The notes under the pieces are model-generated. The model worked only from the letters and a program-made list of their open reading frames with translations, searched no databases and was not told the origin of the DNA. A stretch of 64,000 bases of DNA, from NCBI GenBank assembly GCA_963854835.1, contig OY978527.1:38693040-38757039 (forward strand), in the 5' to 3' direction. A program made the translations under genes and the position numbers. Positions 48,131 through 59,884 of the stretch are shown piece after piece; position 1 is the first letter of the stretch, and each line of letters opens with the position of its first letter. The stretch is from Megamerina dolium (lineage: Eukaryota; Arthropoda; Insecta; Diptera; Megamerinidae).

Positions 48131-51100
48131 CCAATTCTAGAGTTAATCCGTTTAGGATTTCGAAGAAAGTGGTTAGAATTCCCAAAAGTGGATTTATTAT
48201 AGTAGTGTAGCTTATCAATTGAATTATAGAGTTATGTTATTGTTATTATATACTAGGCATGTCCACTTCACCTCTTAGTTTTCAGGATATAATCAAATAA
48301 TTCCTTTATACCAGGCAGTCATGAACTAATTTCAAACTGAATTCGATCAAGGAGTCTGCTAATATTTCATAAGAATATTGTATTTATGGTCACACTACAC
48401 ATAATTATATGTAGAAACATTTTTCGCATACAATGCTCCATTTATGTTTACTCACAATAGAGTATGTTATGTTATTAACATAATGTTAGCACTATGTAAA
48501 GTAATGGATACAATACTCTCTCGAATCGGTTGTCATTTGTTGGGAAAATCCTCTCTTTTACTTTGTTTTTCTTGTTCGCTCTTCTTTTTTTCTCTCACTT
48601 TAAAAAAACAAATTAACAAAACCTATCTAAATCACAGTTACCGTAATTGGAAAATTATAGTATTTTTTGAAGTATTTCTTGCACCTAGTTTGAAATTTTT
48701 ACTTCAAATAACTCGATTAGATTAACTAGGGTAGCATGATTTTGGTAACTAAAGGAGGTTTCAGAGTCAGAGTTGAGCTTTCAGGTAAAATTCCCTGATT
48801 ATATACAATTTATAAATTTTGTCTACTTCAATGCCAACCATTTTGGTCTATACACGGTTTATGGTCAGCCAGCCTGATATAACATAAAAAAAAAAAAAAA
48901 ACATATAACATAATCTAGTTCCAATTTTCAAACAGAAATATTTCTATTTTTTTGCGATATCCCATAGTTTCCACACTGCAAATAAGTGTTGATCATATAA
49001 GAATCTAGAAGGGAAAGGCTGCCCCACTTGAAATGGCAGAACTATTTTTACATACATTTTTCGAAGTTTTTGAGATTTTTTAAAAAAAATCTGGCAACCC
49101 TATTTCTATATCCAACTGAGAAAACATAATTTACTGTTAGTTCTTATACATCCTTCTCTTCTTCATATTTTTTGTAACTTTTTTCACAGGGTTGATTTAA
49201 ATTCGAAACAAAACTAAAAGAAAGAAAAAAAGTCATATGAATTCAAGTGGAGTATACGCCACATGCTTTTTTAGTATGAAACGGCATTTGTATTGAAAGG
49301 TCGTTTCTCTGTGTTCTACGGAAAAAGAAAGAATTATCGTGTGTCATACAAAATCGTAATCGTCTTAACAAATATTGTGTTAGAAGCAGTGTGTTTAACA
49401 ATGTGTATCAAATCACAGTAACAATAATTGTTGTGAAAGTGTAAGAGGAATTCAAGTGATTCAATTTTTGTTATAATATTTATAAATGTGTATGGATGTG
49501 TCGATGTTGTTGTTTTACTATTTTTTTATGTTTACTACTCATTTTGAACAGTTCGTGGGCCTTAGTAATGGGAATGTATTCATCGATTTCTTTAATGTCT
49601 TTTCTTTAAAATCTTATTCTTGACATAGATTTAGATTTATTTATGATTTGAGTTCCAATTTTATGGACAAAAAAAATTTCCTCATTCCCTAGCTTGAAAG
49701 TAGTCAAAATTTTGAATTAATAATACAATATTGTAGCTAAATGTAGAAAGAATTGGCTTTGTGTGTATAACACTGTACGCTCAATGGCCAATATTGTCTT
49801 GAAACTGGAAATGGTTGTAACAGGTGACCCGAAACAGAAAATACCTTGACTCCGAGAACACTGCGGACTCTGAGGAGGAGAAAAGAGGCAATTGAAAACT
49901 GGACAAGGTTCTTTTTAACTGTTATAAAGTATTAAGAAAAGTGACTTTATAAATTAAATTATATTTAAAATATTTAATAAGCATTTATTTTTTACCACAA
50001 GCTATTCCGACACATTTACTGCATACCGTTTCTCTACGATGTTTCAGTGGCAAATGTATATAAACATTTTTGGTATATTCAATGTGCGTGTTTAGTATAT
50101 GTGTGATTTAATACGACATATTGTGAATATTAAATTTGATCGTCGCTGTATTATTTATTTACAAGTTTTTTGATTTTTTTTTTAAATTTTTACTATATTT
50201 AGTTTACATTTCTACATAACAAGGATAACAACCATTATGTGTATCAATAAATAATACAATATTAATATGATGATAAATAAAGAACATCACACAGTGTTGC
50301 CAATATATTGTGTGTAAACATACAACATATACATATATGTATATATTTGTATAAAAACCATTAAATTACAACAGTGATGATAAAATCGTTTTTACCATTT
50401 TACATTTTTTTTTATATAAAATATTTCATTTCAATGTGACATACATTTTTTGCTGTCCACGTTGGCAATTTATATTTATAAAACGACCAATTGATCCAAT
50501 CGACCGACCAACCCACCAAGTAAATCAACCAACCAAGTCTCGTGTACAATTTCACAGCAAAGGATAACAACATAACGACAACAGCAACACCAATTATTTT
50601 GTCAAACTCCTCGTATTGTATTGCGGCAGCAAACGGCAGCAGCAGCAGCACCAACAAGTCAGAGTAGATCAGGTCAGTCTCTGTATTTATTTTTATATTA
50701 TATATTACTGCATTGAACGTAATCGTATATGGATTATTATTATTTTTTTTTTTTGGCTTCTATGTGAAATATGGTTTAATTAAAAAATTTGTTCAACTAT
50801 TTTTTATTCTCTTCGTCATTTTCTGTACTCGATGATTTTACGAGAAATGATTTTCATTCGTATACAAAATTATTTGTCTACCACGAAAAATAAAAAAAAA
50901 AAAAAATTAAAAAAAGTGAAGAAAATAATGAAAAATAGCGTTTTAATATTTTTTTAAATAAAACAATTAATTAAAAGTGTATGAGAATAGTTTTAAGGGA
51001 AATAAGCTATACGGGTAGAGGGATCAGTGTAAATTTGAATCGATTGAGCATTGTTTTATACTCTTTAAAGTTTTGCAGTTTTTTCATAGCATGAAGAAAA

Positions 51101-51280
51101 ACAATTTGTTTTTTGAAGATTGAGATTTTGTCGTAAATTTATTAGAGTGAAAAGATGATAATATTCGGTTTCTCTTTGAGCTTTAGCAACATTTTTGTAA
51201 TTTAACCCTACTTATATACGCCAACTTGTAGTCGAATTTGTTCAAATTCATTATCTCAACTTTTATTATTATTATTATCG
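48131..51280. other. AT-rich DNA, no gene seen
   Basis: Over 3 kb with short ORFs only. A 92-residue ORF at 48444 and an 81-residue minus-strand ORF at 50412-50657 with a leucine-rich start show no motif. A (CAG)n-like patch occurs at 50636-50652 and a CCAAC-rich stretch at 50500-50535. Confidence 0.45.
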
Positions 51281-52129
51281 TTAAGGGGATGTTGCACCGC
51301 GACCTATAAGATCTATTGTGCCCCCTTCGCAGAGATAGAGTGTGTCTCTTAGCCCAGTTCTCTCGATGAATTTTAAAGTTGGTCCTACTTCACAGAGTCT
51401 AAGTTCATTCTCGGGTATGATGAAATCTCCCAGGTATTTCCTTCTTTTGTGCATCAGTGCGGAACAAGTTCCTATCACATGTTGTGCGGTCTCGTCCTCT
51501 TCTCTGCAGAACCTGTAGAGAGTATCAGAGAAAATTCCCAGTTTCGTTAGGTGATAATTCAGCCTACAGTGCCCTGTTAATAATTCCGTAATTATTCGCA
51601 AGTTGTTCTTCGTTAGATTCATACAGTCCTCGTTTTAGGTTGTATGTCCCTAGCGCTAGTTTGGAGTATGATAACTCTGGTATGTTTTCCATGTATAAGC
51701 TTTGTCTATCCTCTTCATCTCAGATGATACGGGAGACCAGATCCGAATCCATAGAATGGTTCAGGTCCTACAAATGGAGTTGATGCTCCTTTACTGGCAA
51801 GCTTATCTGCCATTTCGTTAGCGTTGATCCCTATATACCCCGGAACCCATAGAATCCACACCTGATTGAGTTGGCCCAGGGTGTTCAGTTTTTCAATGCA
51901 CTCCATCACCAGTTTTAATGTATAATAACGTGATGCGTATTTTCATAGCTGCCTGGCTGTCACTTAGTATTGCTATTCTGCGATTCCGGTAATTCCGTTC
52001 GAGATTAAAGTGCGCACATCTATCTATCGCGTACACTTCCGCTTGAAAGATAGAGGTGTTCTTACCTAACGGTTCAGAGTATTTTTTCCCGTCGGTGTAC
52101 CATATAATCTCAACTTTTTCTGCATTCAA
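51281..52129 (-). mobile_element. LINE C-terminal remnant with RNase H domain (I/R1/LOA-like)
   Basis: Minus-strand blocks in order: IIWYTDGKKYSEPLGKNTS (Asp; the segment between YTDG and KYSE is shortened), FQAEVYAIDRCAHFN (Glu), ILSDSQAAM (Asp), then after a shift WILWVPGYIGINANEMADKL, where the His of the HxGxxGNExAD signature is Tyr. SKGASTPFVGPEPFYG follows, then after another shift LRIITELLTGHCRLNYHLTK and a knuckle YRFCREEDETAQHVIGTC whose first Cys is Tyr. Three frames are used. RT and endonuclease are missing. It is the same family as 14700, 28640 and 38688. Confidence 0.82.
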
Positions 52130-52367
52130 TTTTCAACCCAATAATCTGTCGATGAGGCATGATGAGGCAGAATAAATTTTAAATAAAATTTTGATTATCA
52201 TATACGATCAAAAGCAACCATTACATTCATACAATCATGGAGAATGGACCATGATATCTGCAGTTACGTCCAACATTAAATAAAATAATCATCTTTAAAA
52301 AAGAACTGAAAAATTTGGCACAAGTGCCCATTTAAAGGAAACCAACAAAAAAATGTTTTTTGTACAG

Positions 52368-52909
52368 AGCGCCTATTTTTGTGAATATAAAATACCAAAA
52401 ACTGTTTCTCGTTAACGCCCATATTAGGCGTGGTCAAATATAAAATTTGCGATCGATATTACTCAAGAAATTCGCAATTTTTTCTCAAAATTGCAATTTC
52501 TCATTTAGAGCTTATTTTGAATATTTTAAAAGTTATGATCAAAATAGATAATTTAAAAAATAAAATTTTTTTAACCGTTTTTTCCAAAATAATCACTATT
52601 GACCTATAAAAAATTTAGAACCATATTCAAGGCCATAATATTACCTTTCTAATGGTATATAAAACATCTTTTTAGAAAATGCTCATATATTTTTAATATT
52701 TTTTTCAAAGTTGATATCTCATTAAATTTTTTCAATATGGATGCCTTTCGATAGAATTACCTATATGTCTTCAAATTTAGTTTCGGCCGCCGAAAAAATT
52801 GCGAATTTATTGAGTAATTTCGATAGCAAATTTGTACCTTGAGCCACGCCTTATGTGGGGGTTAACGAGAAACAAGTTTTGGTGTTTTATATTCACAAAA
52901 GTAGGCGCT
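52368..52909. mobile_element. MITE-like palindromic element, ~110-bp inverted repeats
   Basis: The left arm starts AGCGCCTATTTTTGTGAATA and continues with CGTTAACGCCCATATTAGGCG and GCGATCGATATTACTCAA. The right arm is its imperfect reverse complement, ending TAGGCGCT at 52909. Arms extend about 110 bp with scattered mismatches. The interior is AT-rich without ORFs, with a TTTCGGCCGCCGAAA palindrome at 52782-52796. No clear target duplication. Superfamily unknown. Confidence 0.8.
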
Positions 52910-55297
52910 ATTTGCAGAAATTATTTTTTTACTTTAATTGGGCTCTTCTGCACTTGTTCCAAACACTTGTTCTTTTGTTTGATAATAAATATTGCCTGAT
53001 AAAATTGAGTTTTATGAATTTTTATAGTTTTGATGAAAAATACTTTTAAATGAATTACATATTGCATATTTGTGTGTGGAAGAAGTGATTGCCGGTGGGC
53101 TGCTAAATGGCAATGCTTGCCTAATGATGATGTTATTGTTGTTATTGACGAGCTGCTGTCGTTGATGTTGCTCGTACTGGTTGTTGCCGGAACAGTATCG
53201 AACACGGTAGCACACACTCTTCTTCTTAGTTTGGGTTTAATAATTCACTAATTCCATAATTCAAAATTTAAAATCAAAAGTGACAATTTGATTTTAAATT
53301 TTTCATTTTTTATTGTTTTCTTTACATTTATAAGTTTATAAGTTTTATAATATAATTTTTATGTTTTACTTTGTTATTTTTATTTAGATTTCCTATTTTA
53401 ATTTAAATTGAGCAAGAGGGAGAGACGCGCCCTGCCAAGTGTAATAGGAAGGATAATAATAATAAAAAAACAAAAGTCAGGAAAAACAGAAAAGAGAATC
53501 AAAGAGAGCGAGGGAGGCAGTGGAAAGGACACACAGAATAGTAAATCGATCGGAATTGGCGATTTGTGCAGAAATCGGTGTTTCAAGATCAACCAACCCA
53601 TTCCTTCAATTTAGAAAAAGACACACAGGGCAATGCGAGGATATTCATTCTGGCGTAGACAATATTATTGACCAGACTTGCTTATCTATTTATGTCACTT
53701 TGGTCATGTCTATATGCTTCTCTGCGTACTTAAAAATAACATGATCGAAAAACCTTGATGGTCTAAACCATCTGGTGGTCTGTTCTGGTCTGATGGTAGT
53801 CGTGAACATAACTTCTCCGAAACGGTGAAAAAGAAAATTAACTCTATGCATGAATATACCGATGAGAAATATTGGATCTTCAGAGTTTTTAGGGGTTCAC
53901 ATGAATTCCAGTTTCAAAAAAATGTTCCTAATATCTAAATATCACCGCCATTTATTTGTTCCAAGAGTTTGGATTATTTGGATAGTATAGATGAAGCAAG
54001 ATTTTTAGTAGATTTTTTCTTTGAATAATCCTATCTGTAACATTATAACAAATATTTGAAGATTGTGTAGAGATTGTTCATTTGCAGCTTAATGCTTTCA
54101 TTTGGGCACACTATACTATGATGCGAAAATGTTGGAATGTAAATGAAAAATTTATCGCAATGCTGTCCTAAAATATTTATTAGTTGAAGGTCGATATTTG
54201 GCACCACAAAAAATTGATTTGAAAAACAAAAGAAAATAATAATTATCAAGCATTCATTTGTATGTAACAAAAACTACAAAAAATAGATTTCAACACAACA
54301 GGATAATTACTAAACAATTTATAACAATGACAATAGCCGCAGATATAAGGCTGAAAAAAAATAGGTAAAACCTAAAGAGCATTTGTGTGCAAATAAATAC
54401 AGAACCAATGTATGCAGTAGCGTAGGGCATTGTAATTCAAGTATGTACGTATGCATATATGTAGTATAAAGCTTGGTAAGAATAAGGTCAATGTAAAACT
54501 AGCTTTCAAATTTATATACATACGTACATTATATACGTACACTTGTTTACTATATATGTATGTACATTCACGTACATTTTCTTGAATACCTAAGGGAGAC
54601 AAGTTGTGAGAACGGAAGTAGACAAGCAGTGTGTAGCAATGTCATAAATACATAGACGACGCCACGTAAATGTTCTTAGAGTTCATTGTACATACATAGC
54701 TACACATTTAGTTGTGCATGTGTCTTGTGTGTGTATGTGTGAATAACATAATAAAAAATAAGCATTCGGTCTGAGTACATATAAATGTGTCTCGGTGTGA
54801 GCGCGTATGGGAGTGAGTTAGTAAATGCCATATATAAGAAGCGCATATAACGAAAATGTGGTTAATTCAAGACATGCAGGAGAAGAAAGAATTAGAAATC
54901 AAGCACTAGTAGAACAACTAAGTAACAGTCATATTAGTAAGGTTGGTCTTGAAATACTAACAATAACAGTAATAAAAAACCATAATAAATGCCAGAATGT
55001 CGTAAAAATATCAACAACAATTGTGCTCTGTATTTTAACCATAAATGAGCAATAGCAAATGAATGCAAGACTGAATGAAAAATTCTAAAAAAATATCTTA
55101 AAATGACTATAACACCAACAATGAAATGCTAACAAGTAAAAGAAGATGCATTCATATGTACATACTCACATGTGTGTCCTTGTGGTTACCGATTTGGTTG
55201 TTACTTTTACTGTTACACTGCATTCAAGCTATCTTACGTTGGTTTTTTATTGTCATACGTATTGAATGCAAAATGTCACATAAAAAGAAAGTATATA
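52910..55297. other. AT-rich DNA, no gene seen
   Basis: Short ORFs only. Purine-rich patch 53407-53530. TACGTA/ACATAC-rich sequence 54430-54800 is simple-sequence in character. Ends at the TA (55296-55297) of the nested mariner. Confidence 0.45.
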
Positions 55298-55439
55298 CGA
55301 TGGCGGTCCCAGAACTAACCGACATAACAAAGAAAACACAACAAATTTGGGAACATTTTTCTTTATTTCGCAACATAGTCTACTTTTAGCTCTATACACT
55401 TTTTCCAGCGAAATTCTATAGCTTCGATACCCTGTTTAT

Positions 55440-56302
55440 AGTATGAACTGTCTAGCTTATGAAAATATCCATATACCGTAAACTCCACCTCTTCATTGTT
55501 TGCAAATCTTCTACCCCTAAGCCATTTTTTCAAATTTGAAAATAGAAAATAATCTGAAGTAGCTAAATCTGGCGAATAAGGTGCGTGCTGAAGTAATTCG
55601 AGCTTTAACTCATTGATTTTGGTGCATTGTCTTGATGAAACAACACTTTCTTCTTCGCCAAATGTGGTATTTTTTCTTTAATTTCTCCACTTAAACGCTG
55701 CAACAAATTAGCATAATACTCGCCGTTGATTGTTTTTCCTTTTTGAAGATGTTCAATAAAAATTATCCCACGTGTATCCCCAAAAAAACAGACGCCATAA
55801 CCTTGCCTGCAGATGGAACTGTCTTCGGCTTCTTTGGACACGATTCTCCCCCCTTTCAGTCCACTGTTTTGACCGCTCCTTTGTCTCAGGTGTGAAGTGG
55901 TGAACCCATGTCTCATCCACGAATCGATGCAAAAACTTGGCTTTATTACTGTGAAACATTGTCAAACACTCTATAGGAACATCTTCACGACGTTGCTTTT
56001 GTTCTATTGCGAGCAAATGCGGCACCCATCTTGCACACTGCTTTTTCATCTCCAAATTTTCGGTCAATATACGATGCACGATAGCACTTTTTGAAATGCC
56101 GGTAATTTCATTTTGTGGATTTTCTTAACCGCTTCTGGCGTGGCCACCGCAATTGGTCGACCAGCTCTTGGCAGCTCGTACGACCTCGTTTAAACTCTGC
56201 CAACCAATATTTTATGGTTGTAAACGAAGGAGCAGACTCCCCCAGAGTAGAGTCTAGTTCAGATTCAATATTCATTGTACTGGTCTGGTGGTGTTTTCGC
56301 AA
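55440..56302 (-). pseudogene. Mariner transposase (disrupted by RTE, deletions and shifts)
   Basis: On the minus strand, ESAPSFTTIKYWLAEFKRG (56240-56180) is the DNA-binding region. QCARWVPHLLAIEQKQRR and HRFVDETWVHHFTPE follow (first Asp), then VFFGDTRGIIFIEHLQKG, ANLLQRLSGEI and KKKVLFHQDNAP (second Asp). Relative to the copy at 3109, 26 nt are missing immediately after CAATGCACCA, shifting the frame. The third Asp segment DLATSDYFLF and the C-terminus follow near 55590-55440. Further shifts occur around 56090 and 55800. It is separated from its start by 3.4 kb of RTE sequence, so it is inactive. Confidence 0.88.
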
Positions 56303-56627
56303 GGTAACGTGTCTAACTGCCTCAACCAGGTGGGGCTAGCGCAATCCTTGTTGAACTCATCGCAAGTCAACTCACTGGCTGTCATGTAGTTTGATCTGAG
56401 CGCTATGTGATGATACCTTTATTTGTTAATGAGGGGTAGTCATATAGCTTGCTCTGCTTACTCTGTGATGGCGCTTTCATTATTGTTAATGGGGGCCCTC
56501 CATGTGGCGACCACCGGGCAACGTCTTCCTGGCACCCGCTGGGAGGCGGCTGAAGTGAGTGGCGAAAATCTCCTCGGTTAGAGGTTGTGCGTTGGGTTTG
56601 GGACCCGCCACATAAAAAACCCCCCCA

Positions 56628-57470
56628 ATGAAAAAAACAAATATGCCTCGGAGAAGGACTACCGTTTTTGTTGATGACCCCCGCAAACGAAAAAAGGACC
56701 ACGATTTACGGATATGCACCTGGAATGTCCGATCCCTTTATAGGGAGGGTGCCTCTATCCAGCTGGTTGATGTCCTCGAAAAATACAGAGCTGACATCAC
56801 CGCTCTCCAGGAAATGCGATGGACAGGACAGGGCTGCTCCAAAAGAGCGTCCTGTGACATCTACTACAGTTGCCATGCTGAAAGGCACGAATTAGGATGT
56901 GGATTTTTGGTCAGCAAGAGACTACGACATCTTGTCTCGCAGTTCACGCCTGTGAACGAACGGCTGGCCACAATCCGCATCAAGGCAAAATTTTTCAACA
57001 TCAGCCTTATATGTGCCCACGCTCCGACGGATGAGAAGGACAATGTGATCAAGGAGAGCTTCTTTCAGCGCCTCGATGAAGCTTATGACCGCTGCCCCCG
57101 CCACGATATCAAAATCGTGCTTGGCGACTTTAATGCCAGGGTGGGCAAGGAAGGTACCTTTGGTCCAACTGTCGGAAAATTCAGCCTCCACCAAAACACC
57201 TCCGATAACGGAATGAGGCTGATTGACTTCGCCGCAGCACGAAACATGGTAATTGGTGGTACCAGATTCCAGCATCTCGACATCCACAAAGCGACATGGC
57301 TGTCTCCAGATCATCGTACAAGAAACCAAATTGATCATGTGTTGATTGACGGAAGGCATGCTTCCAGTGTGATGGACGTGAAATCGATCCGTGGTGCCAA
57401 CATCGACTTGGATCACTACCTTGTTGCAGCTAAGGTGCGCACACGCTTATGTGTCGCAAATAACAAGTGA
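56628..57470 (+). CDS. RTE endonuclease domain (APE type), ends at a premature TGA
   Basis: 280 codons. The apurinic-endonuclease-like domain nicks target DNA to prime reverse transcription. Motifs in order: RICTWNVRSLYREG (Asn), ITALQEMRWTGQG (metal-binding Glu), AHAPTDEKD, IVLGDFNARVGKEG (Asp and Asn), TWLSPDHRTRNQIDHVLID (Asp) and IDLDHYLVAAKVR (final catalytic His, with Asp before it). All catalytic positions look retained. ATG 56628 is the first in frame; a second at 56643 (MPRRRTTVFVDD) is equally plausible and lies after A-rich sequence. The closing TGA follows RLCVANNK. The sequence after it, up to 57557, stays open in the same frame and resembles the linker, so this is probably the 5' half of one ORF. 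Confidence 0.85.
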   Translation: MKKTNMPRRRTTVFVDDPRKRKKDHDLRICTWNVRSLYREGASIQLVDVLEKYRADITALQEMRWTGQGCSKRASCDIYYSCHAERHELGCGFLVSKRLRHLVSQFTPVNERLATIRIKAKFFNISLICAHAPTDEKDNVIKESFFQRLDEAYDRCPRHDIKIVLGDFNARVGKEGTFGPTVGKFSLHQNTSDNGMRLIDFAAARNMVIGGTRFQHLDIHKATWLSPDHRTRNQIDHVLIDGRHASSVMDVKSIRGANIDLDHYLVAAKVRTRLCVANNK

Positions 57471-57557
57471 AGTCCCACACAGAGAAAGCTCGACGTCAGT
57501 AAGCTGCAATCACCAGAGACAGCAGATGCATTTTCCACTCGACTATCGGATCTGCTT

Positions 57558-59606
57558 ATGCAGAACACTCCCCCACTTGATGATACATGCGCACGGTGGA
57601 CACATATATCCCACTCCATGACTACTGCTGCCGAGGAGGTAATCGGTTACTACCGGCCTCTGAGGAATGAGTGGTATGATCAGGAGTGTCGCGACGCTAC
57701 CGCAGAGAAAGACGCCGCCTACAGAAAAACCCTGCGTGCAGGCGTAACGCGAGCTGTTAAGGAGCGGTATAGAGAGAAAAGGAGTGCAGAGAGACGTCTT
57801 TTCAGGCGCAAGAAGAGGGAGTTGGAAAGACGCGAGTGTGAGGAGATAGAGATGTGTACCGACAAGAATGAGACTCGAAAATTCTTTGAAAAGATCAAGC
57901 GCCTGAGTGGAGGTTTAAATCCCGGAGCCTCTTCTTGTCGTGATGGAAATGGGAATCTGGTTACGGATGTCCAGAGTGTACTGAGCCTATGGAGGGAACA
58001 CTTCTCCACGTTACTGAATGGCGATGCTACGAACAATTCCGCCAGTGGAGGAGAATGCCCGATAACCCCAATTACAGATGATGGTGTTGATGTTCCACCA
58101 CCCGACTATGACGAGGTTGAAACGGCCATTTCAAGGCTGAAGAACAACAAAGCTGCAGGTGCTGATGGCCTGCCTGCCGAGTTGTTTAAGACCGGAGGCG
58201 ATGAGCTGCTCACCTGCATGCACCAGCTCATAAGCAGAATATGGTCGGATGAAAGCATGCCTGATGATTGGAGGCTCAGTGTTCTCTGTCCTGTACATAA
58301 AAAAGGAGACCCCACAATTTGCGCCAACTACCGTGGAATAAGTCTCCTGAGCATCGCGTACAAGGTTCTATCGAGCGTACTCTGTGAAAGATTGAAGCCT
58401 ATGCTCAGCAACCTGATTGGACCTTATCAGTGTGGCTTCAGACCTGGTAAATCCACCATCGACCAGATTTTCAGACTGCGCCAAATCCTGGAGAAGACCC
58501 AAGAAAAACAGATCGACACACACCACCTATTTGTTGATTATAAAGCCGCTTTCGACAGTCCGGTAAGGGATTACCTCTACGCAACAATGTCTGAGTTCGG
58601 TATTCCTGCAAAGCTCATTCGACTTTGTAGAATGACACTGCATAAGTCCCGTTGTGCAGTGAAAATTGGGAAGGACCTCTCCGCACCGTTTAATACCGAA
58701 CGGGGTTTCAGACAAGGTGATTCGTTATCGTGCGACTTCTTCAATCTTATTATGGAGAAAATAATACGAGCTGCTGATCTACGACATAATGGCACTATCT
58801 TCAACAAAAGTGTCATGCTGTTAGCGTATGCCGACGATATTGACATAATCGGCATGAACACGCGAGCAGTCAGTGCAGCATTCTCAGAGTTGGAAAGAGA
58901 GTCGCGTAGGATGGGTCTCACGGTGAACGAGGGCAAGACGAAGTATCTAGTGTCAACAAACAAAGAGTCCCGGCGTCTTGGACAGCACGTCACTGTTGAC
59001 AACTACGCTTTTGAAGTAGTAAGGGACTTTGTCTATCTTGGAACCAGCATTAACAGCAGTAATGACGTCAGCTTGGAGATCATGCGTAGGATAACTCTTG
59101 CTAACAGGTGTTACTTTGGGCTGAGTAAGCAATTGAGAAGTCGAGCCCTCTCTCGAAGAACGAAAACTACACTCTACAAGTCTCTCATCATGCCTGTCCT
59201 AACATATGGCGCTGAAGCCTGGACAATTTCCACCTCGGATGAGCGAATACTTGGAGTTTTCGAGAGAAAAGTCCTACGCAAGATCTTTGGACCTATTTGC
59301 GTTGGTGGCGAGTACCGAATAAGGTACAACCATGAGCTGTACGAGCTGTATGCCGATATTGACATAGTAAAGCGCATCAAAATCCAGCGGCTGCGCTGGC
59401 TAGGTCATGTCGAGCGAATGGAAGAACACGCTCCAGCTAAGAAGGTGTTATATTCGGAACCCGCTGGAGGACGACGCAAAAGAGGAAGACCAAACCTCCG
59501 GTGGAAAGACCAAGTACTGGAGAACCTGACGGCGCTTGGAATTTGTAACTGGCGCCAGCTAGCGCAGAACAGAGATGGCTGGCGAAGCATGTTATTTTCG
59601 GCCTAA
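57558..59606 (+). CDS. RTE reverse transcriptase domain and C-terminus
   Basis: 682 codons in the same frame as the endonuclease. A basic coiled linker rich in Arg/Glu (about residues 50-110) precedes RT. RT motifs: ISRLKNNKAAGADGLPAELF, DDWRLSVLCPVHKKGD, NYRGISLLSIAYKVLS, GPYQCGFRPGKSTIDQI, HHLFVDYKAAFDS (first catalytic Asp), GFRQGDSLSCDFFNLIMEKI, MLLAYADDIDIIG (YADD, two catalytic Asp), KYLVST and FVYLGTSINSSNDV. The C-terminal part has LRWLGHVERMEEH and GRRKRGRPNLRW, and ends WRSMLFSA*. No interruption is seen. The true start is probably the endonuclease start; ATG 57558 is internal (MQNTPPLDDTCARWTH). It copies element RNA at a nicked target site. Confidence 0.9.
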   Translation: MQNTPPLDDTCARWTHISHSMTTAAEEVIGYYRPLRNEWYDQECRDATAEKDAAYRKTLRAGVTRAVKERYREKRSAERRLFRRKKRELERRECEEIEMCTDKNETRKFFEKIKRLSGGLNPGASSCRDGNGNLVTDVQSVLSLWREHFSTLLNGDATNNSASGGECPITPITDDGVDVPPPDYDEVETAISRLKNNKAAGADGLPAELFKTGGDELLTCMHQLISRIWSDESMPDDWRLSVLCPVHKKGDPTICANYRGISLLSIAYKVLSSVLCERLKPMLSNLIGPYQCGFRPGKSTIDQIFRLRQILEKTQEKQIDTHHLFVDYKAAFDSPVRDYLYATMSEFGIPAKLIRLCRMTLHKSRCAVKIGKDLSAPFNTERGFRQGDSLSCDFFNLIMEKIIRAADLRHNGTIFNKSVMLLAYADDIDIIGMNTRAVSAAFSELERESRRMGLTVNEGKTKYLVSTNKESRRLGQHVTVDNYAFEVVRDFVYLGTSINSSNDVSLEIMRRITLANRCYFGLSKQLRSRALSRRTKTTLYKSLIMPVLTYGAEAWTISTSDERILGVFERKVLRKIFGPICVGGEYRIRYNHELYELYADIDIVKRIKIQRLRWLGHVERMEEHAPAKKVLYSEPAGGRRKRGRPNLRWKDQVLENLTALGICNWRQLAQNRDGWRSMLFSA

Positions 59607-59884
59607 ATCGATATTCGGTTGTTATGGCCACATAAGTAAGTAAGTAAGTACTGAGACCTTTCAAATGAAAGTATTGAATTACATAACGGTGACCAATTTT
59701 TTCCATGTTTACAAATTCACTGAGACGTTAACTTTCGATGGCTCCAAAAAAAATTCTAAACAACGTTTCGCCTTGAAACTTTAATAATATGTTTTATAAG
59801 GTTGCCGCTTTTCACCAAAGTAATTTTTTTCAAACTACTGCCGCCATCTATATGTCAGGTTCGGTAGTTCTGGGACCGCCTTCG

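Larger units (their letters stand above)
56283..59647 (+). mobile_element. RTE-clade non-LTR retrotransposon, apparently full length
   Basis: About 3.36 kb between GTACTG (56277-56282) and GTACTG (59648-59653), a likely 6-bp target duplication within mariner sequence. A 5' leader of about 345 bp precedes the coding region, which has an APE-type endonuclease followed by reverse transcriptase. The 3' end carries short AAGT repeats (TAAGTAAGTAAGTA), as in RTE elements. G+C content is visibly higher than in the surrounding DNA. A single in-frame TGA (57468-57470) separates the two halves, which share a frame. Confidence 0.92.
55298..59884 (-). mobile_element. Mariner interrupted by an RTE retrotransposon
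   Basis: Flanked by TA (55296-55297, 59885-59886). Inverted repeats begin CGANGGCGGTCCCAGAACTA. Mariner sequence occupies 55298-56282 and 59654-59884, about 1.2 kb in total, a normal mariner length. The RTE lies between, just at the start of the transposase gene: on the minus strand the leader and first codons are at 59884-59654 and the body resumes at 56282. Same family as 2624-3485. Confidence 0.92.

Noticed and set aside
50412..50657. Minus-strand ORF starting with a signal-peptide-like MLVLLLLPFAAAIQ
   Set aside because: The hydrophobic start is a translation of CAG/CAA-type repeat DNA (50570-50657). The rest has no recognisable motif and no splice or conservation support can be seen.
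56922..57416. 164-codon minus-strand ORF and other long antisense ORFs inside the RTE
   Set aside because: They are shadows of the well-supported plus-strand endonuclease and RT frame.
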